A stretch of 30,684 nucleotides of DNA. Origin: CAYZHV01 sp046541355. GTDB taxonomy: Bacteria > Spirochaetota > Spirochaetia > DSM-27196 > Alkalispirochaetaceae. A model generated the notes under the pieces. The model was not told where the DNA came from. It saw nothing but the letters and a program-made list of their open reading frames with translations, and did not search any database. Shown here in pieces: positions 16,696-24,373 of this stretch (positions are counted from its first letter, which is position 1; every line of letters begins with the position of its first letter). The translations under genes were made by a program, and so were the position numbers. The DNA lies in the NCBI GenBank assembly GCA_046541355.1, contig JBKHDM010000033.1, forward strand, positions 1-30,684, in the 5' to 3' direction.

Positions 16696-17771
16696 CGTAT
16701 CTTGAGTGTCGAGAGGGTGAGAATTGCGAATAGTCCTCCGAGTATCCAGAACCGGAGAACAACCTTTGATTCCGCCCAACCTTTGAGCTCGAAGTGGTGG
16801 TGGAGAGGCGCCATGAGAAAGACCCGACGCTTGGTCATCTTGAAGTGGACCACCTGAATGATCACCGACGCCGCCTCGATGACAAAAACGCCGCCGGCGA
16901 TGGCGAGGAGAATCTCCTTTTTGATCATCAGGGCGATCACCCCGATGATGCCGCCGAGGGCGAGACTCCCGGTGTCCCCCATCATCACCTCAGCGGGATG
17001 GGCGTTATACCAGAGAAATCCGACGCACGCTCCTACCAGGGCGAGACTCAAAATGGATAACTCCCCTCCCCCGGGGATGTAGGGGATCTGCAGGTACTCG
17101 GCAAAGTCGACCCGTCCGGCGAGGTAGCTCAACATCGCGAAGGCGAGGGCCACCATCAGAACGAGGCCGGTGGCAAGACCGTCGAGGCCGTCGGTGAGAT
17201 TTACCGCGTTCGAGGTCGCCACCAGGAGGAGTACCGCGAAGGGAACGTAGAAAACACCGAGGTCGAGGAGCGGCTCCTTGAGAAAGGGGATGTAGAGAAA
17301 GGTTGTCGTCTCGAGGCGGTTGGAGTAGATGGTGATCGCGATCGCGGAGCCGATGATAATCTGTCCGAGGAGTTTGACCTTCGCCCGCAGTCCATCGGAG
17401 TTCTTCTTGACCACTTTCAGAAAGTCGTCGGTAAACCCGAGGAGTCCGAAGCCGAGGGTGGCCGCCACTCCCATCCAGGTGTAGAGGTTGCGCACATCCA
17501 TCCAGAGAATCGCGGAGACCACGATAGCGAGAATGATCATCACACCGCCCATCGTCGGGGTTCCCGACTTGGCGTGGTGGGTCGCCGGGCCGTCGCTGCG
17601 TATCTCCTCCCCCGCCTTGATCCTCTGGAGCCAGCGGATAATCGCCGGACCAAAGATAAAACAGATAAGCAGACTGGTGACCGCGGCGTAGGCTGCCCGG
17701 AAGGTGATGTACTGAAAGACGTTGAAGGGGGTAAAGTAGCGCACCAGCGGAAAGAGCAGCTCCTTAAGCAC
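16692..17771 (-). CDS. mraY: Phospho-MurNAc-pentapeptide translocase MraY
   Basis: MraY transfers phospho-MurNAc-pentapeptide from its UDP carrier to undecaprenyl phosphate, making lipid I at the cytoplasmic membrane. The 359-residue product (family about 320-370) is strongly hydrophobic with about ten membrane helices. It shows the active-site motifs GFTDDFLKVVKKNS (Asp-Asp), NAVNLTDGLDGLATG, NAHPAEVMMGDTGSLALGG, and PLHHHFELKGW with its His cluster. The start is GTG, overlapping the end of murF by 8 nt. It directly precedes ftsW, with no murD between as in the common dcw order. Confidence 0.98.
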   Translation of the reverse strand: MLKELLFPLVRYFTPFNVFQYITFRAAYAAVTSLLICFIFGPAIIRWLQRIKAGEEIRSDGPATHHAKSGTPTMGGVMIILAIVVSAILWMDVRNLYTWMGVAATLGFGLLGFTDDFLKVVKKNSDGLRAKVKLLGQIIIGSAIAITIYSNRLETTTFLYIPFLKEPLLDLGVFYVPFAVLLLVATSNAVNLTDGLDGLATGLVLMVALAFAMLSYLAGRVDFAEYLQIPYIPGGGELSILSLALVGACVGFLWYNAHPAEVMMGDTGSLALGGIIGVIALMIKKEILLAIAGGVFVIEAASVIIQVVHFKMTKRRVFLMAPLHHHFELKGWAESKVVLRFWILGGLFAILTLSTLKIR

Positions 17772-19176
17772 CGATAGCCTCCCCTCGAATAACAGGCGTG
17801 AGCCGCTCGAGCTCCACAGAGCGGCTCGCCTTGAGCAACACCGTGTCCCCCGGGGCGATGTAGTCGAGGACCTGCTCCTGCAGGGTCTCGTAGGAGTCGG
17901 TGTAGCTCACCCGCTTTTCCTCCTCGAGAGCCGCGACCGCCTCGCTGAACTCCTCTCCGAAAAGAAAGAGTCGGTCCACCCCGCTTTCGAGAACCTCCCG
18001 GGCCGCGGTGAGGTGGGCCGCCCGGCTGAACTCGCCGAGCTCCTTCATGGCGCCGAGCACGGCGACCCGTCGCCCCTCGGCCTCCTTCAGCAGCTCCGCC
18101 GCCGCCCTGACAGATTCGGGGCTCGAGTTGTAGCAGTCCTGGATGATCGCCACTTCCCCGGCTATGATTTCGCCTCTGCCGAAACTCACCCGGACCGCCT
18201 CGATGCCGCTCTGTATGGCGGAGAAGGAGACCCCGAGAAGCTGGCAGCAGCGGATCGCCGCGAGGGCGTTGTGAATATTGTGTGCTCCAGGTATATGGAG
18301 TCGGACCGTTCCTTCCGAAAAGAGAAGAGCGGAGCCCTCGACACCCCGGAGGTGCGAGTCTTTGAGACCGGGAAGATCCTTGGGACCGTAGGGGACAACG
18401 GTTCCCCGGATATCCCTGGAGAGATAGTCGAAGTACTCATCCTCCCGGGGAAGCAGCGCGATCTGCGTGCCGTCGAACTGGGAGAAGATCGCCTTTTTCT
18501 CCGCCGCTATGGCGTCCCTGCTTCCGAGCTGACCGATATGGGCTGATCCGATGTTGGTAATGATCCCGTAGTGAGGACGAACGATCCTCGCGAGGAGTTC
18601 CATCTCTCCGGGATTGTTCATAGCCATCTCGAAGACCGCGAAACGCTCCTCCCCGGTGAGACCGAAGACCGAGAGGGGTACACCGATCTCGGAGTTGAAG
18701 TTGCCGCTCGAGTAGGCGGTCTCCGCCACCGAGGCGAGGACCGCGGCGAGCAGTTCCTTGGTGGTAGTCTTTCCGTTGCTCCCGGTTATGCCGATCCGGG
18801 TGATCCCGGGAAATCGGTCGATGTAGCGTATGGCGAGCTGCTGCATCGCCGAGAGAGGATCGTCAACCACAAAGAGGATTGCCCGGTCGACCCAGCGGGT
18901 GAGATGCTCCCCCCGCTCCTTCCACCACTCCCGGCGCACGAGAGCCGCAACCGCGCCCTTTGAGAACGCCTGGGCAAGAAAGGCGTGGCCGTCGGTGCGC
19001 TGTCCCGGGAGGGCGACAAAGAGGGAGTCCCGCTCGAGGGAGCGGGTGTCGATGCAGACCGACCCCACCTTGAGCTCCGCGAGATCCGGGGTGTCGACCA
19101 CCGCAGTTCCTGTGGTGACAACCTCACATTCGATCTGCTCGGGGATGGAGGCGAGGGTAAAGAGCTCTCTACTCAC
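17764..19176 (-). CDS. murF: UDP-MurNAc-tripeptide-D-Ala-D-Ala ligase MurF
   Basis: MurF is a cytoplasmic Mur ligase that adds D-Ala-D-Ala to the UDP-MurNAc-tripeptide, the last soluble step before MraY. The 470-residue product has an N-terminal substrate domain (about 1-105; SVCIDTRSLERDSLFVALPG), the ATP-binding P-loop GITGSNGKTTTKELL (about 129-143), the central motif EMAMNNPGEMELLARIVRPHYGIITNIGSAHIG, and a C-terminal domain with DCYNSSPESVRAAAELL. The start is GTG overlapping ftsL by 8 nt. murE, normally immediately upstream, is absent here. Confidence 0.97.
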   Translation of the reverse strand: MSRELFTLASIPEQIECEVVTTGTAVVDTPDLAELKVGSVCIDTRSLERDSLFVALPGQRTDGHAFLAQAFSKGAVAALVRREWWKERGEHLTRWVDRAILFVVDDPLSAMQQLAIRYIDRFPGITRIGITGSNGKTTTKELLAAVLASVAETAYSSGNFNSEIGVPLSVFGLTGEERFAVFEMAMNNPGEMELLARIVRPHYGIITNIGSAHIGQLGSRDAIAAEKKAIFSQFDGTQIALLPREDEYFDYLSRDIRGTVVPYGPKDLPGLKDSHLRGVEGSALLFSEGTVRLHIPGAHNIHNALAAIRCCQLLGVSFSAIQSGIEAVRVSFGRGEIIAGEVAIIQDCYNSSPESVRAAAELLKEAEGRRVAVLGAMKELGEFSRAAHLTAAREVLESGVDRLFLFGEEFSEAVAALEEEKRVSYTDSYETLQEQVLDYIAPGDTVLLKASRSVELERLTPVIRGEAIGA

Positions 19177-19444
19177 GGGGTTTGACCTCCACGCGGTAGA
19201 TCTCCTGCGCGTCTGCCGGTCTCATCCCCAGCTCCTCGACGGCGAGACGCCTGATTCGGGTCGGAGAAAGCAGCGCGGTGATATCAGCTATGGTTCGCTT
19301 GTTATCTTCAACGATCCGTTCCTGTTCCGCATGGAGGGTTTCGACACGCCCGTCAAGAAGCTCGAAACGGTAGGATTGCAGGACATTCAGAAGAAGGAGT
19401 CCCGACAGCAGCAGCGCACCAGCGACAATGTAGCTCGCCTTCAT
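19169..19444 (-). CDS. ftsL: FtsL-like small bitopic division protein
   Basis: This is a 91-residue protein with a very short cytoplasmic end, one membrane helix (about 4-24, YIVAGALLLSGLLLLNVLQSY) and an extracytoplasmic coiled coil (about 28-65). FtsL proteins are poorly conserved in sequence, so the call rests on size, topology, and position between rsmH and the mur genes, where ftsL sits in most dcw clusters. A segment RIRRLAVEELGMRPADAQEIYRVE after the coiled coil resembles the FtsL ending in which a residue motif near 'A..LGM' is followed by a short beta strand. It overlaps rsmH (ATGA) and murF. The partner FtsI that usually follows is missing. Confidence 0.82.
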   Translation of the reverse strand: MKASYIVAGALLLSGLLLLNVLQSYRFELLDGRVETLHAEQERIVEDNKRTIADITALLSPTRIRRLAVEELGMRPADAQEIYRVEVKPRE

Positions 19445-20382
19445 CTGCTCTCCCCTTCCGGCGCAACCTTTCGGGCTACCCGTAGCTTGGCGCTCCGGGA
19501 TGCGGGATTATCCGACAGCTCTCCGTCTGAGGGTCGTACCGGCTTTTTTGTCACAAGCTCCACAGGATAATCCTTCTCATCGTAAGATGTCGGCGCATCG
19601 GGGAGGGAGGAAGAGAGTTTTTTGAACTGCTGCTTCACAATCCTGTCCTCGAGGGAGTGAAACGAGATCACTCCGATGATTCCTCCCGGCGCAAGCAGCT
19701 CTACCGCTCGCGGTATTGCCCGCTCGAGCCGTTCGAGCTCCCGATTAACCCAGATACGCAGCGCCTGAAACGTCCGGGTCGCCGGGTGGATCCGCCCCCT
19801 CCGATAGGAGGGGGGGACCGCCGCGCGTATCACCTCCGCGGCGTCGGCGGCGCTTTCTATTTCATGCCGCCGCTCCTTCAGCGCCCTGGCGATCCGGCGG
19901 GAGAGGCGCTCCTCGCCGTAACCGTAAATGATGTCGGCGAGCTCCGACTCGCTGAGCCTGCCGAGGGCGTCCATCGCGGTTCGCTCCTCCTCAGGATTCA
20001 GGCGCATATCGAAGGCGCCTGTGTCCCGGTAGGAGAAACCCGCACCCTCTTCCGGCCGGAGGTGCACCATGGAAATGCCAAGATCCATGAGGATCCTGTC
20101 AGGTCGGCGAGGCCGGTCGTAGCGGACCAGAAACTCGTCGAACCAGGCGTGCACCAGCTCGCACCGGTCGCGGTGGGGTGCCAGCCGTTCCCGGGCATAG
20201 GAAAGCATGCGCGGGTCGGCATCGACACCAATGACGTGCAGGAGCGGATTGGAGTTCAGGAATAGCAGCGAATGTCCGCCTTGTCCGACGGTAGCGTCAA
20301 GGAGGAGCGACGCCTGCGGGCCCGGCATCAGATAGGAGAGAACCTCCGAGGCCAGAACCGGCTTGTGCACGTACTCGCTCAT
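19441..20382 (-). CDS. rsmH: 16S rRNA m4C1402 methyltransferase RsmH
   Basis: RsmH (MraW) N4-methylates C1402 of 16S rRNA using S-adenosylmethionine. The 313-residue product has HKPVLASEVLSYL at the N-terminus, the SAM-binding loop DATVGQGGHS (about 29-38), ILMDLGIS (about 97-104), the inserted helical domain, and GGIIGVISFHSLEDRIVKQQFK near the C-terminus. All are standard for the family, and the length is typical. It follows mraZ after 5 nt with no obvious ribosome site, suggesting coupled translation. Confidence 0.98.
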   Translation of the reverse strand: MSEYVHKPVLASEVLSYLMPGPQASLLLDATVGQGGHSLLFLNSNPLLHVIGVDADPRMLSYARERLAPHRDRCELVHAWFDEFLVRYDRPRRPDRILMDLGISMVHLRPEEGAGFSYRDTGAFDMRLNPEEERTAMDALGRLSESELADIIYGYGEERLSRRIARALKERRHEIESAADAAEVIRAAVPPSYRRGRIHPATRTFQALRIWVNRELERLERAIPRAVELLAPGGIIGVISFHSLEDRIVKQQFKKLSSSLPDAPTSYDEKDYPVELVTKKPVRPSDGELSDNPASRSAKLRVARKVAPEGESR

Positions 20383-20387
20383 AAGCG

Positions 20388-20831
20388 CTATGTCAAAAAG
20401 ACAGAACCTCCCAGTTCTTCCGCTGCTTCCTGGAACTCACTTTCATGCTCATTCAGATAGGCGTCATACTCCTGCACGTCCCAGATCTCGATAAAACGCG
20501 AGATGCCGTGAAGCACGCACTCCTTACCGAGGCTTGCGGTCTGCTGCAGGTTGTGGGGGATGTTGATCCGGCCGCTCTTGTCGAGCTCGATCTCCTGGGC
20601 CGGAGCGATAATCCGCCGCTGCAGCAACCTCGCCCGCCTGGAAAAGGGCGAAGCGGTCTCCATCAGCCTGTCGGACAAGCCGCGCCACTCCTCCGGAGGA
20701 AAAAGCCAGAGACACCGGTCGATACCGGCGGTGATAACCAGGTGGTTTCCGGGAACCGCCGCCCTGATGCGGCTGGGCACAAGAAGGCGTCCCTTTTCAT
20801 CCAGAGATACCCGATATTGCCCAGTAATCAC
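20388..20831 (-). CDS. mraZ: Transcriptional regulator MraZ
   Basis: MraZ is the DNA-binding first gene of most division/cell-wall clusters; it forms ring-shaped oligomers and represses its own operon in characterised bacteria. The 147-residue product has two AbrB-like half domains, each with the family signature: SLDEKGRLLVPSRIR (about 9-23) and IELDKSGRINIPHNL (about 82-96). The start is GTG with GGAG eight bases upstream. This ribosome site lies within the last of a series of phased MraZ boxes, so binding would mask translation start as well as transcription. Confidence 0.97.
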   Translation of the reverse strand: MITGQYRVSLDEKGRLLVPSRIRAAVPGNHLVITAGIDRCLWLFPPEEWRGLSDRLMETASPFSRRARLLQRRIIAPAQEIELDKSGRINIPHNLQQTASLGKECVLHGISRFIEIWDVQEYDAYLNEHESEFQEAAEELGGSVFLT

Positions 20832-20839
20832 CCTTTCGT

Positions 20840-20874
20840 CTCCACTCTCCGCTACTTATTCCCACTTTTTCCCA
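20840..20874 (-). promoter_or_regulatory. MraZ operator: 10-bp-phased TGGGN-type boxes
   Basis: On the minus strand TGGGA occurs at 20874-20870 and 20864-20860, then a degenerate TAGCG at 20854-20850 and TGGAG at 20844-20840. All are separated by exactly 5 bases, giving a 10-bp period. Established knowledge: MraZ binds direct TGGGN repeats with 5-bp spacers upstream of mraZ in E. coli and related bacteria. Here the boxes lie between the promoter and the mraZ start codon. Confidence 0.82.
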
Positions 20875-20886
20875 CGTTCTCTACAT

Positions 20887-20914
20887 ATAGTAGCGTACCC
20901 GTCTCTCTTGTCAA
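20887..20914 (-). promoter_or_regulatory. Sigma-70-type promoter of the division operon
   Basis: On the minus strand a perfect -35 TTGACA (20914-20909), a 16-bp spacer and -10 TACTAT (20892-20887) precede mraZ. A start site near 20880 gives a leader of about 49 nt that contains the MraZ boxes and the ribosome site. It is the only strong promoter seen before the uninterrupted mraZ-hslU gene series. Confidence 0.8.
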
Positions 20915-21065
20915 CAATGGAGACAGAATAATTTCTCGCTTTTCTCTCAGGCAGATCGGGTAGCTACATGTTTGTGTAGTAATTATGGGGATATGCAGGA
21001 GGCGCGACGGTTACCGCCCTGTCCGGACCTCCTCTGGAACCGGCGGAGGGAGGAGGCGGGAAGGA
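20915..21065. other. Intergenic region after the GH57 gene
   Basis: This 151-bp stretch separates the GH57 gene stop from the division-operon promoter. It contains a small inverted repeat CTACA-N6-TGTAG (20964-20979) and purine/pyrimidine-rich segments near 21028-21064, but no clear stem followed by a T-run. No gene was recognised, and the terminator of the GH57 operon could not be placed with confidence. Confidence 0.5.
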
Positions 21066-22667
21066 TTAGACCTGAAGCATCGTCTCCGAGGCGCCCCGGA
21101 GTATCTGGTAGTCTATGTCGGGGAAGATGTTGTTCTTTTTCTCGAGCTTCGTGAGCCACTCGGTTCCCATCTGACCGCCCGAGAGCGCTTCATAGATCCG
21201 GTTGAAATTTGCGAGATGCTCCTTGACCCGGGAGGTAGCGTAGGGGACAACGGTTCGCGCGTTCATGATAAACGGCCAGTCCGACCCCTGGCTGAGCAGT
21301 ACTTCCCGGGCCGCCTGATTGAGGGCGCGTCGCTTGAGGCCGGTCTCGTTTGGAAAGCGCTCTATGAGCTCCGCCATCCGCTCGATCGCCTTGTGCGTAT
21401 GGCGGTAGATCCAGTCGTTGGTTCCGTCGAGCCAGACCTCCGCATACCCCTTGTTTCCCCAGCTCGAGAAGGCGGGCTCGATCTGCTGCTCGGGACTGTT
21501 CTGCTTGAGGTAGCGGGAGGGGGTACTCATATCCACGCTGTTGTCCCGGGCTGCTATCTCCCGGACCACCGCCTCGAACCACTGAGGGCCCTCGAACCAC
21601 CAGTGACCAAAGAGCTCGGCGTCGTAGGGTGAGGTTATGACCGGGTCGACCTCCATCAGGGCGGAAAGCTCCTGGGAGAGGCGTTCCTGGGAGTCGACAA
21701 AGTGCCGGGCGTGCTCCGTGAGCCTCTCCAGGGCGAGCTGCGGCTGATAGGGAACCTTGTTCTCGCTCTTGTCGGTGATGGCGTAATACTTGAAGCCGGT
21801 ATTTATGCGAACCGTGCCCTCGTGGATGTAGGGTCCGATGTACTCTTTGGGCAGGTCGTGGCCGATATCACGGTAGAAATCGCGATAGACCGGGTCTCCC
21901 GGATACCCCTCCTGGGAGGACCAGACCTGATTGGCCGTAAAGAGGTCTCGGGGAAAGACCGCTACCCCGTTGGGGGTTCGTACCGGCGCGTAGGTCCCGT
22001 TGCGCGGCACCTCACTGCCGAACAGGACACCATGAGCCGCACTGAAAAAGTACTGCAGGCCGTTTGCCTTGATCTGCTCCTCGAGACCCTCGTAATAGCC
22101 GCACTCGGGCAACCAGATGCCCCGGGGGGCCTTTCCAAAGACCGAGGCGTGAGAGTCTATACCGAGCTCCATCTGCGCCGAGACAACCTGAGGAAAGTGT
22201 CGATAGTTGGGTAGAAAGGGATGGGTGCCTACGGTGGTGATCAGCTCGAGGCGCCCCTTTTTCTGAAAGTAGTCGAAGCCTTTGAGAATCCTTCCCTCGT
22301 AGCGGGTCTCAAAGACCTCCCGGGCGTGGAGAAACCGGTTGAGGTAGAGCTCCGCGAGGGGGGCAAAGTCGGGGTCTCCCACGGTCCGCTGTACCTCTTT
22401 CTCTCCGAGCTCGATGCACCGGCTGAGATGGGTGAGGTAGCGCTCTCCAAGCAGATCGTCCTGGAGCATCGCCGCGAGAGTAGTAGAAATCGAGAGGGTT
22501 AGTTTGTAGGGGACCCCGTCGTCGAGGAGGCGGGCAAAGACGTCGAGAAGAGGAATGTAGGTCTCGGTGATCGCCTCGAAAAGCCATTTCTCCTCGAGGA
22601 AGTTCTCGTGCTCGGGATGGCGCACAAAAGGGAGATGCGCGTGCATCACCAGCATAAGATGTGTCAC
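21066..22667 (-). CDS. GH57 1,4-alpha-glucan branching enzyme (DUF1957 type)
   Basis: This is a glycoside hydrolase family 57 enzyme of the branching-enzyme subgroup, which makes alpha-1,6 branches in glycogen-like glucans in the cytoplasm. The 533-residue product has HAHLPFVRHPE (about 9-19; family motif 1), the nucleophile region GIWLPECGYYEG with Glu188, and the acid/base region SPYDAELFGHWWFEGP with Asp349. A C-terminal helical domain includes NDWIYRHTHKA. Length fits the characterised Thermotoga and Thermococcus enzymes (about 520-560 for the catalytic form). It follows a DUF4912 gene by 3 nt. Substrate and branching activity are inferred from subgroup motifs; an amylase-like activity cannot be excluded. 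Confidence 0.9.
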   Translation of the reverse strand: MTHLMLVMHAHLPFVRHPEHENFLEEKWLFEAITETYIPLLDVFARLLDDGVPYKLTLSISTTLAAMLQDDLLGERYLTHLSRCIELGEKEVQRTVGDPDFAPLAELYLNRFLHAREVFETRYEGRILKGFDYFQKKGRLELITTVGTHPFLPNYRHFPQVVSAQMELGIDSHASVFGKAPRGIWLPECGYYEGLEEQIKANGLQYFFSAAHGVLFGSEVPRNGTYAPVRTPNGVAVFPRDLFTANQVWSSQEGYPGDPVYRDFYRDIGHDLPKEYIGPYIHEGTVRINTGFKYYAITDKSENKVPYQPQLALERLTEHARHFVDSQERLSQELSALMEVDPVITSPYDAELFGHWWFEGPQWFEAVVREIAARDNSVDMSTPSRYLKQNSPEQQIEPAFSSWGNKGYAEVWLDGTNDWIYRHTHKAIERMAELIERFPNETGLKRRALNQAAREVLLSQGSDWPFIMNARTVVPYATSRVKEHLANFNRIYEALSGGQMGTEWLTKLEKKNNIFPDIDYQILRGASETMLQV

Positions 22668-22670
22668 AGG

Positions 22671-23390
22671 CTATCGCTCCGAAGCGCCGATGATGCGCTG
22701 AGGGATTTTCCGATCGAAGTACGCAACGTCGAGGTGCTTGAGACCGGAGAAGGTGAGGATCTTCCTGCACTCCTCGTCGCAGGCCGGATGAGCGTCGGCA
22801 AAGCTGCCCCTGGGGACCGTTACGCTGTTGGAGACCGCAAGGAGCTCCCGCCTGTGAGCGTTCTTGGCGATGAGTTGTATCCTGTAGATCGTGGCCTGGG
22901 AGGGAAGGTGAATGTACCAGCTCGAATCATCGAGCTTGACCGGGATCTCGAAGGTGTCGCGAACCCGGAACTCCCGCTCGGAGCTGTCCTCCACCTCCAG
23001 CACCCGAAGAAAAATGCCGTCAAACCGAGGAGCAACCTGATATTCTCGCCGCTTACTCTCGCGGATATCCCAGTAGGCGTACGCCCAGGCGGGGTCTCGA
23101 AGCATCAGAGCGATTCGTGTGTCGTTATACCGCTCCGGCAGTTCAACCTCGCCAAAGGCACCTGCATCAGGGGGCACTTCGTCATCCCGGGTGAGCTCGT
23201 ATTTTACGCGCTGAACCTTTACAGGATGATTGTTGAGGCGCTCTCGCTCCTCCTGGGCTTCCTCGATGGCGTCGACGAGGACCTCAATCAGTTCGTCACG
23301 GTCGACATCGGCTTCGACGTCTATATCGTGACGAGAAGCTACCCGCATGAGCCCTTCCAGGGACAACTCTGCAAGATGTTGCCGGATCAT
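22671..23390 (-). CDS. DUF4912 domain protein
   Basis: The 239-residue cytoplasmic protein has an N-terminal helical region like the Rho N-terminal/SAP fold (about 1-45; ELSLEGLMRVASRHDIDVEADVDRDELIEVL) and a DUF4912 domain (about 70-200). The latter has YNDTRIALMLRDPAWAYAYWDI, FLRVLEVEDSS and SSWYIHLP, a beta-rich region with many aromatics. Function is not established. DUF4912 genes are often next to GH57 branching-enzyme genes, and the aromatic beta-sandwich look suggests glucan binding, which is inference. The ATG at 23390 has AGGAG eight bases upstream and its own promoter just upstream. Confidence 0.85.
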   Translation of the reverse strand: MIRQHLAELSLEGLMRVASRHDIDVEADVDRDELIEVLVDAIEEAQEERERLNNHPVKVQRVKYELTRDDEVPPDAGAFGEVELPERYNDTRIALMLRDPAWAYAYWDIRESKRREYQVAPRFDGIFLRVLEVEDSSEREFRVRDTFEIPVKLDDSSWYIHLPSQATIYRIQLIAKNAHRRELLAVSNSVTVPRGSFADAHPACDEECRKILTFSGLKHLDVAYFDRKIPQRIIGASER

Positions 23391-23419
23391 GCAGTCTTCT
23401 CCTGTCGCATTCGGTGGTC

Positions 23420-23448
23420 ATCGTAGGAAAACCCATAAGCAGTGTCAA
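23420..23448 (-). promoter_or_regulatory. Sigma-70-type promoter of the DUF4912-GH57 pair
   Basis: On the minus strand TTGACA (23448-23443), a 17-bp spacer and TACGAT (23425-23420) precede the DUF4912 gene. The predicted start near 23413 leaves a leader of about 22 nt with an AGGAG ribosome site. The 98-nt gap after the preceding gene is otherwise empty. Confidence 0.75.
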
Positions 23449-23488
23449 GTACTGGTCATGGCCCGAAAGCGGCACCAGGGGACGGAGG

Positions 23489-24373
23489 TCACCGACGGGG
23501 GGCACGGCGAACGGTAAAGACCCGTTCCTCGGCATTGCCCCGGAAATCCCGGGCAACAACCTCGAGGGTGTTGCTGCCGTCTACAAGGGTGACGTTGGTT
23601 GCGGCCACCTCAACGTATCGCTGTCTACCCCGGGCAGACGGATCGAGCTGCCGGTTCTCCCGTGTGTCCCAGTGGAAATCGCCGATCTGTGCCCCGTTCG
23701 CAAAGAGGGTGACCCGATACGGGGCTACCCGGTCGGTGAGACTCTGACGATCGTAAACCCGGGTTGCCACCCGGACGGTGCCGTCGGAAACCAGCCGATC
23801 ATCCCGTGTGGAGCTCCAAAGCAGTCGGCCGTCGTCAACCGCGTAGAGGCGAAGCTCGAGAATAACCGGTCGGAACCGGTCGGTCAGCTCCGGAAGGAGG
23901 AGCCGCGGGTTGAGGCTGCGACGGAGGCGCTCATCGTAGAGGGAGAGGAACACAGAGCGCCCGAGCTGGGCCCCGCTGCCGTCAACGATCCCGAGGGAGC
24001 GAGAGGGGTCGGCGCCGTAGGGACTCACCGGTTCGATGTGCCCGTAGATGGAGCGCAAACCCCCGGGATGGCTGAGAGCAACGACGCCACCGAGGGGCGA
24101 GGCGAAGCTGTTGATCCCACCCTCTCCGGCCTCGGAAATGTAGACCGGCCGTCCCGGACCGACCGGGCGCACCGTGTTATCCGGAGATTCCAGGCGCATG
24201 CCGTGGAGTACCGGAGGAACTCCCGGCTCCCCTGTAGGAAACACGGAGTTACCCAGGTAGTTCTCCGATACCGTCGGCTGCGAAAGCGGCCACTCCCAGC
24301 TCGCCTCCTGGGCCAAAAGGGTCGCGCCCGCCACCATCACCGCGGAGAGCAGTACCACCAACCGACGGCCCAT
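23489..24373 (-). CDS. Exported protein with degenerate M23/LytM-like domain
   Basis: The 294-residue product has a signal peptide (about 1-21, VVLLSAVMVAGATLLAQ) and a region (about 25-165) laid out like an M23/LytM peptidase. It includes a His-Gly (HGMRLES at 57-63), FASPLGGVVALSHPGGLRSIYGHIEPV (about 90-116, like the usual G.VV.I.H..G....Y.HL segment), and a closing strand VFLSLYDERLRRSLNPRLLLPEL where catalytic members have HxHFE...NP. The closing HxH and the Asp of the first HxxxD are absent, so zinc peptidase activity is unlikely. The C-terminal third looks beta-rich (Ig-like; ATNVTLVDGSNTLEVVARDFRGN). It overlaps the upstream gene as TAATG. A non-enzymatic cell-wall role, like EnvC/NlpD regulators, is inference. 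Confidence 0.75.
   Translation of the reverse strand: MGRRLVVLLSAVMVAGATLLAQEASWEWPLSQPTVSENYLGNSVFPTGEPGVPPVLHGMRLESPDNTVRPVGPGRPVYISEAGEGGINSFASPLGGVVALSHPGGLRSIYGHIEPVSPYGADPSRSLGIVDGSGAQLGRSVFLSLYDERLRRSLNPRLLLPELTDRFRPVILELRLYAVDDGRLLWSSTRDDRLVSDGTVRVATRVYDRQSLTDRVAPYRVTLFANGAQIGDFHWDTRENRQLDPSARGRQRYVEVAATNVTLVDGSNTLEVVARDFRGNAEERVFTVRRAPRR

Noticed and set aside
20964..20979. Inverted repeat CTACA-N6-TGTAG
   Set aside because: A five-base stem with AT pairs is likely by chance; no T-run and no clear position relative to a promoter.
21001..21065. Possible terminator after the GH57 gene
   Set aside because: Only imperfect GC-rich pairing was found and there is no T-run on the minus strand, so it is not called as a terminator.
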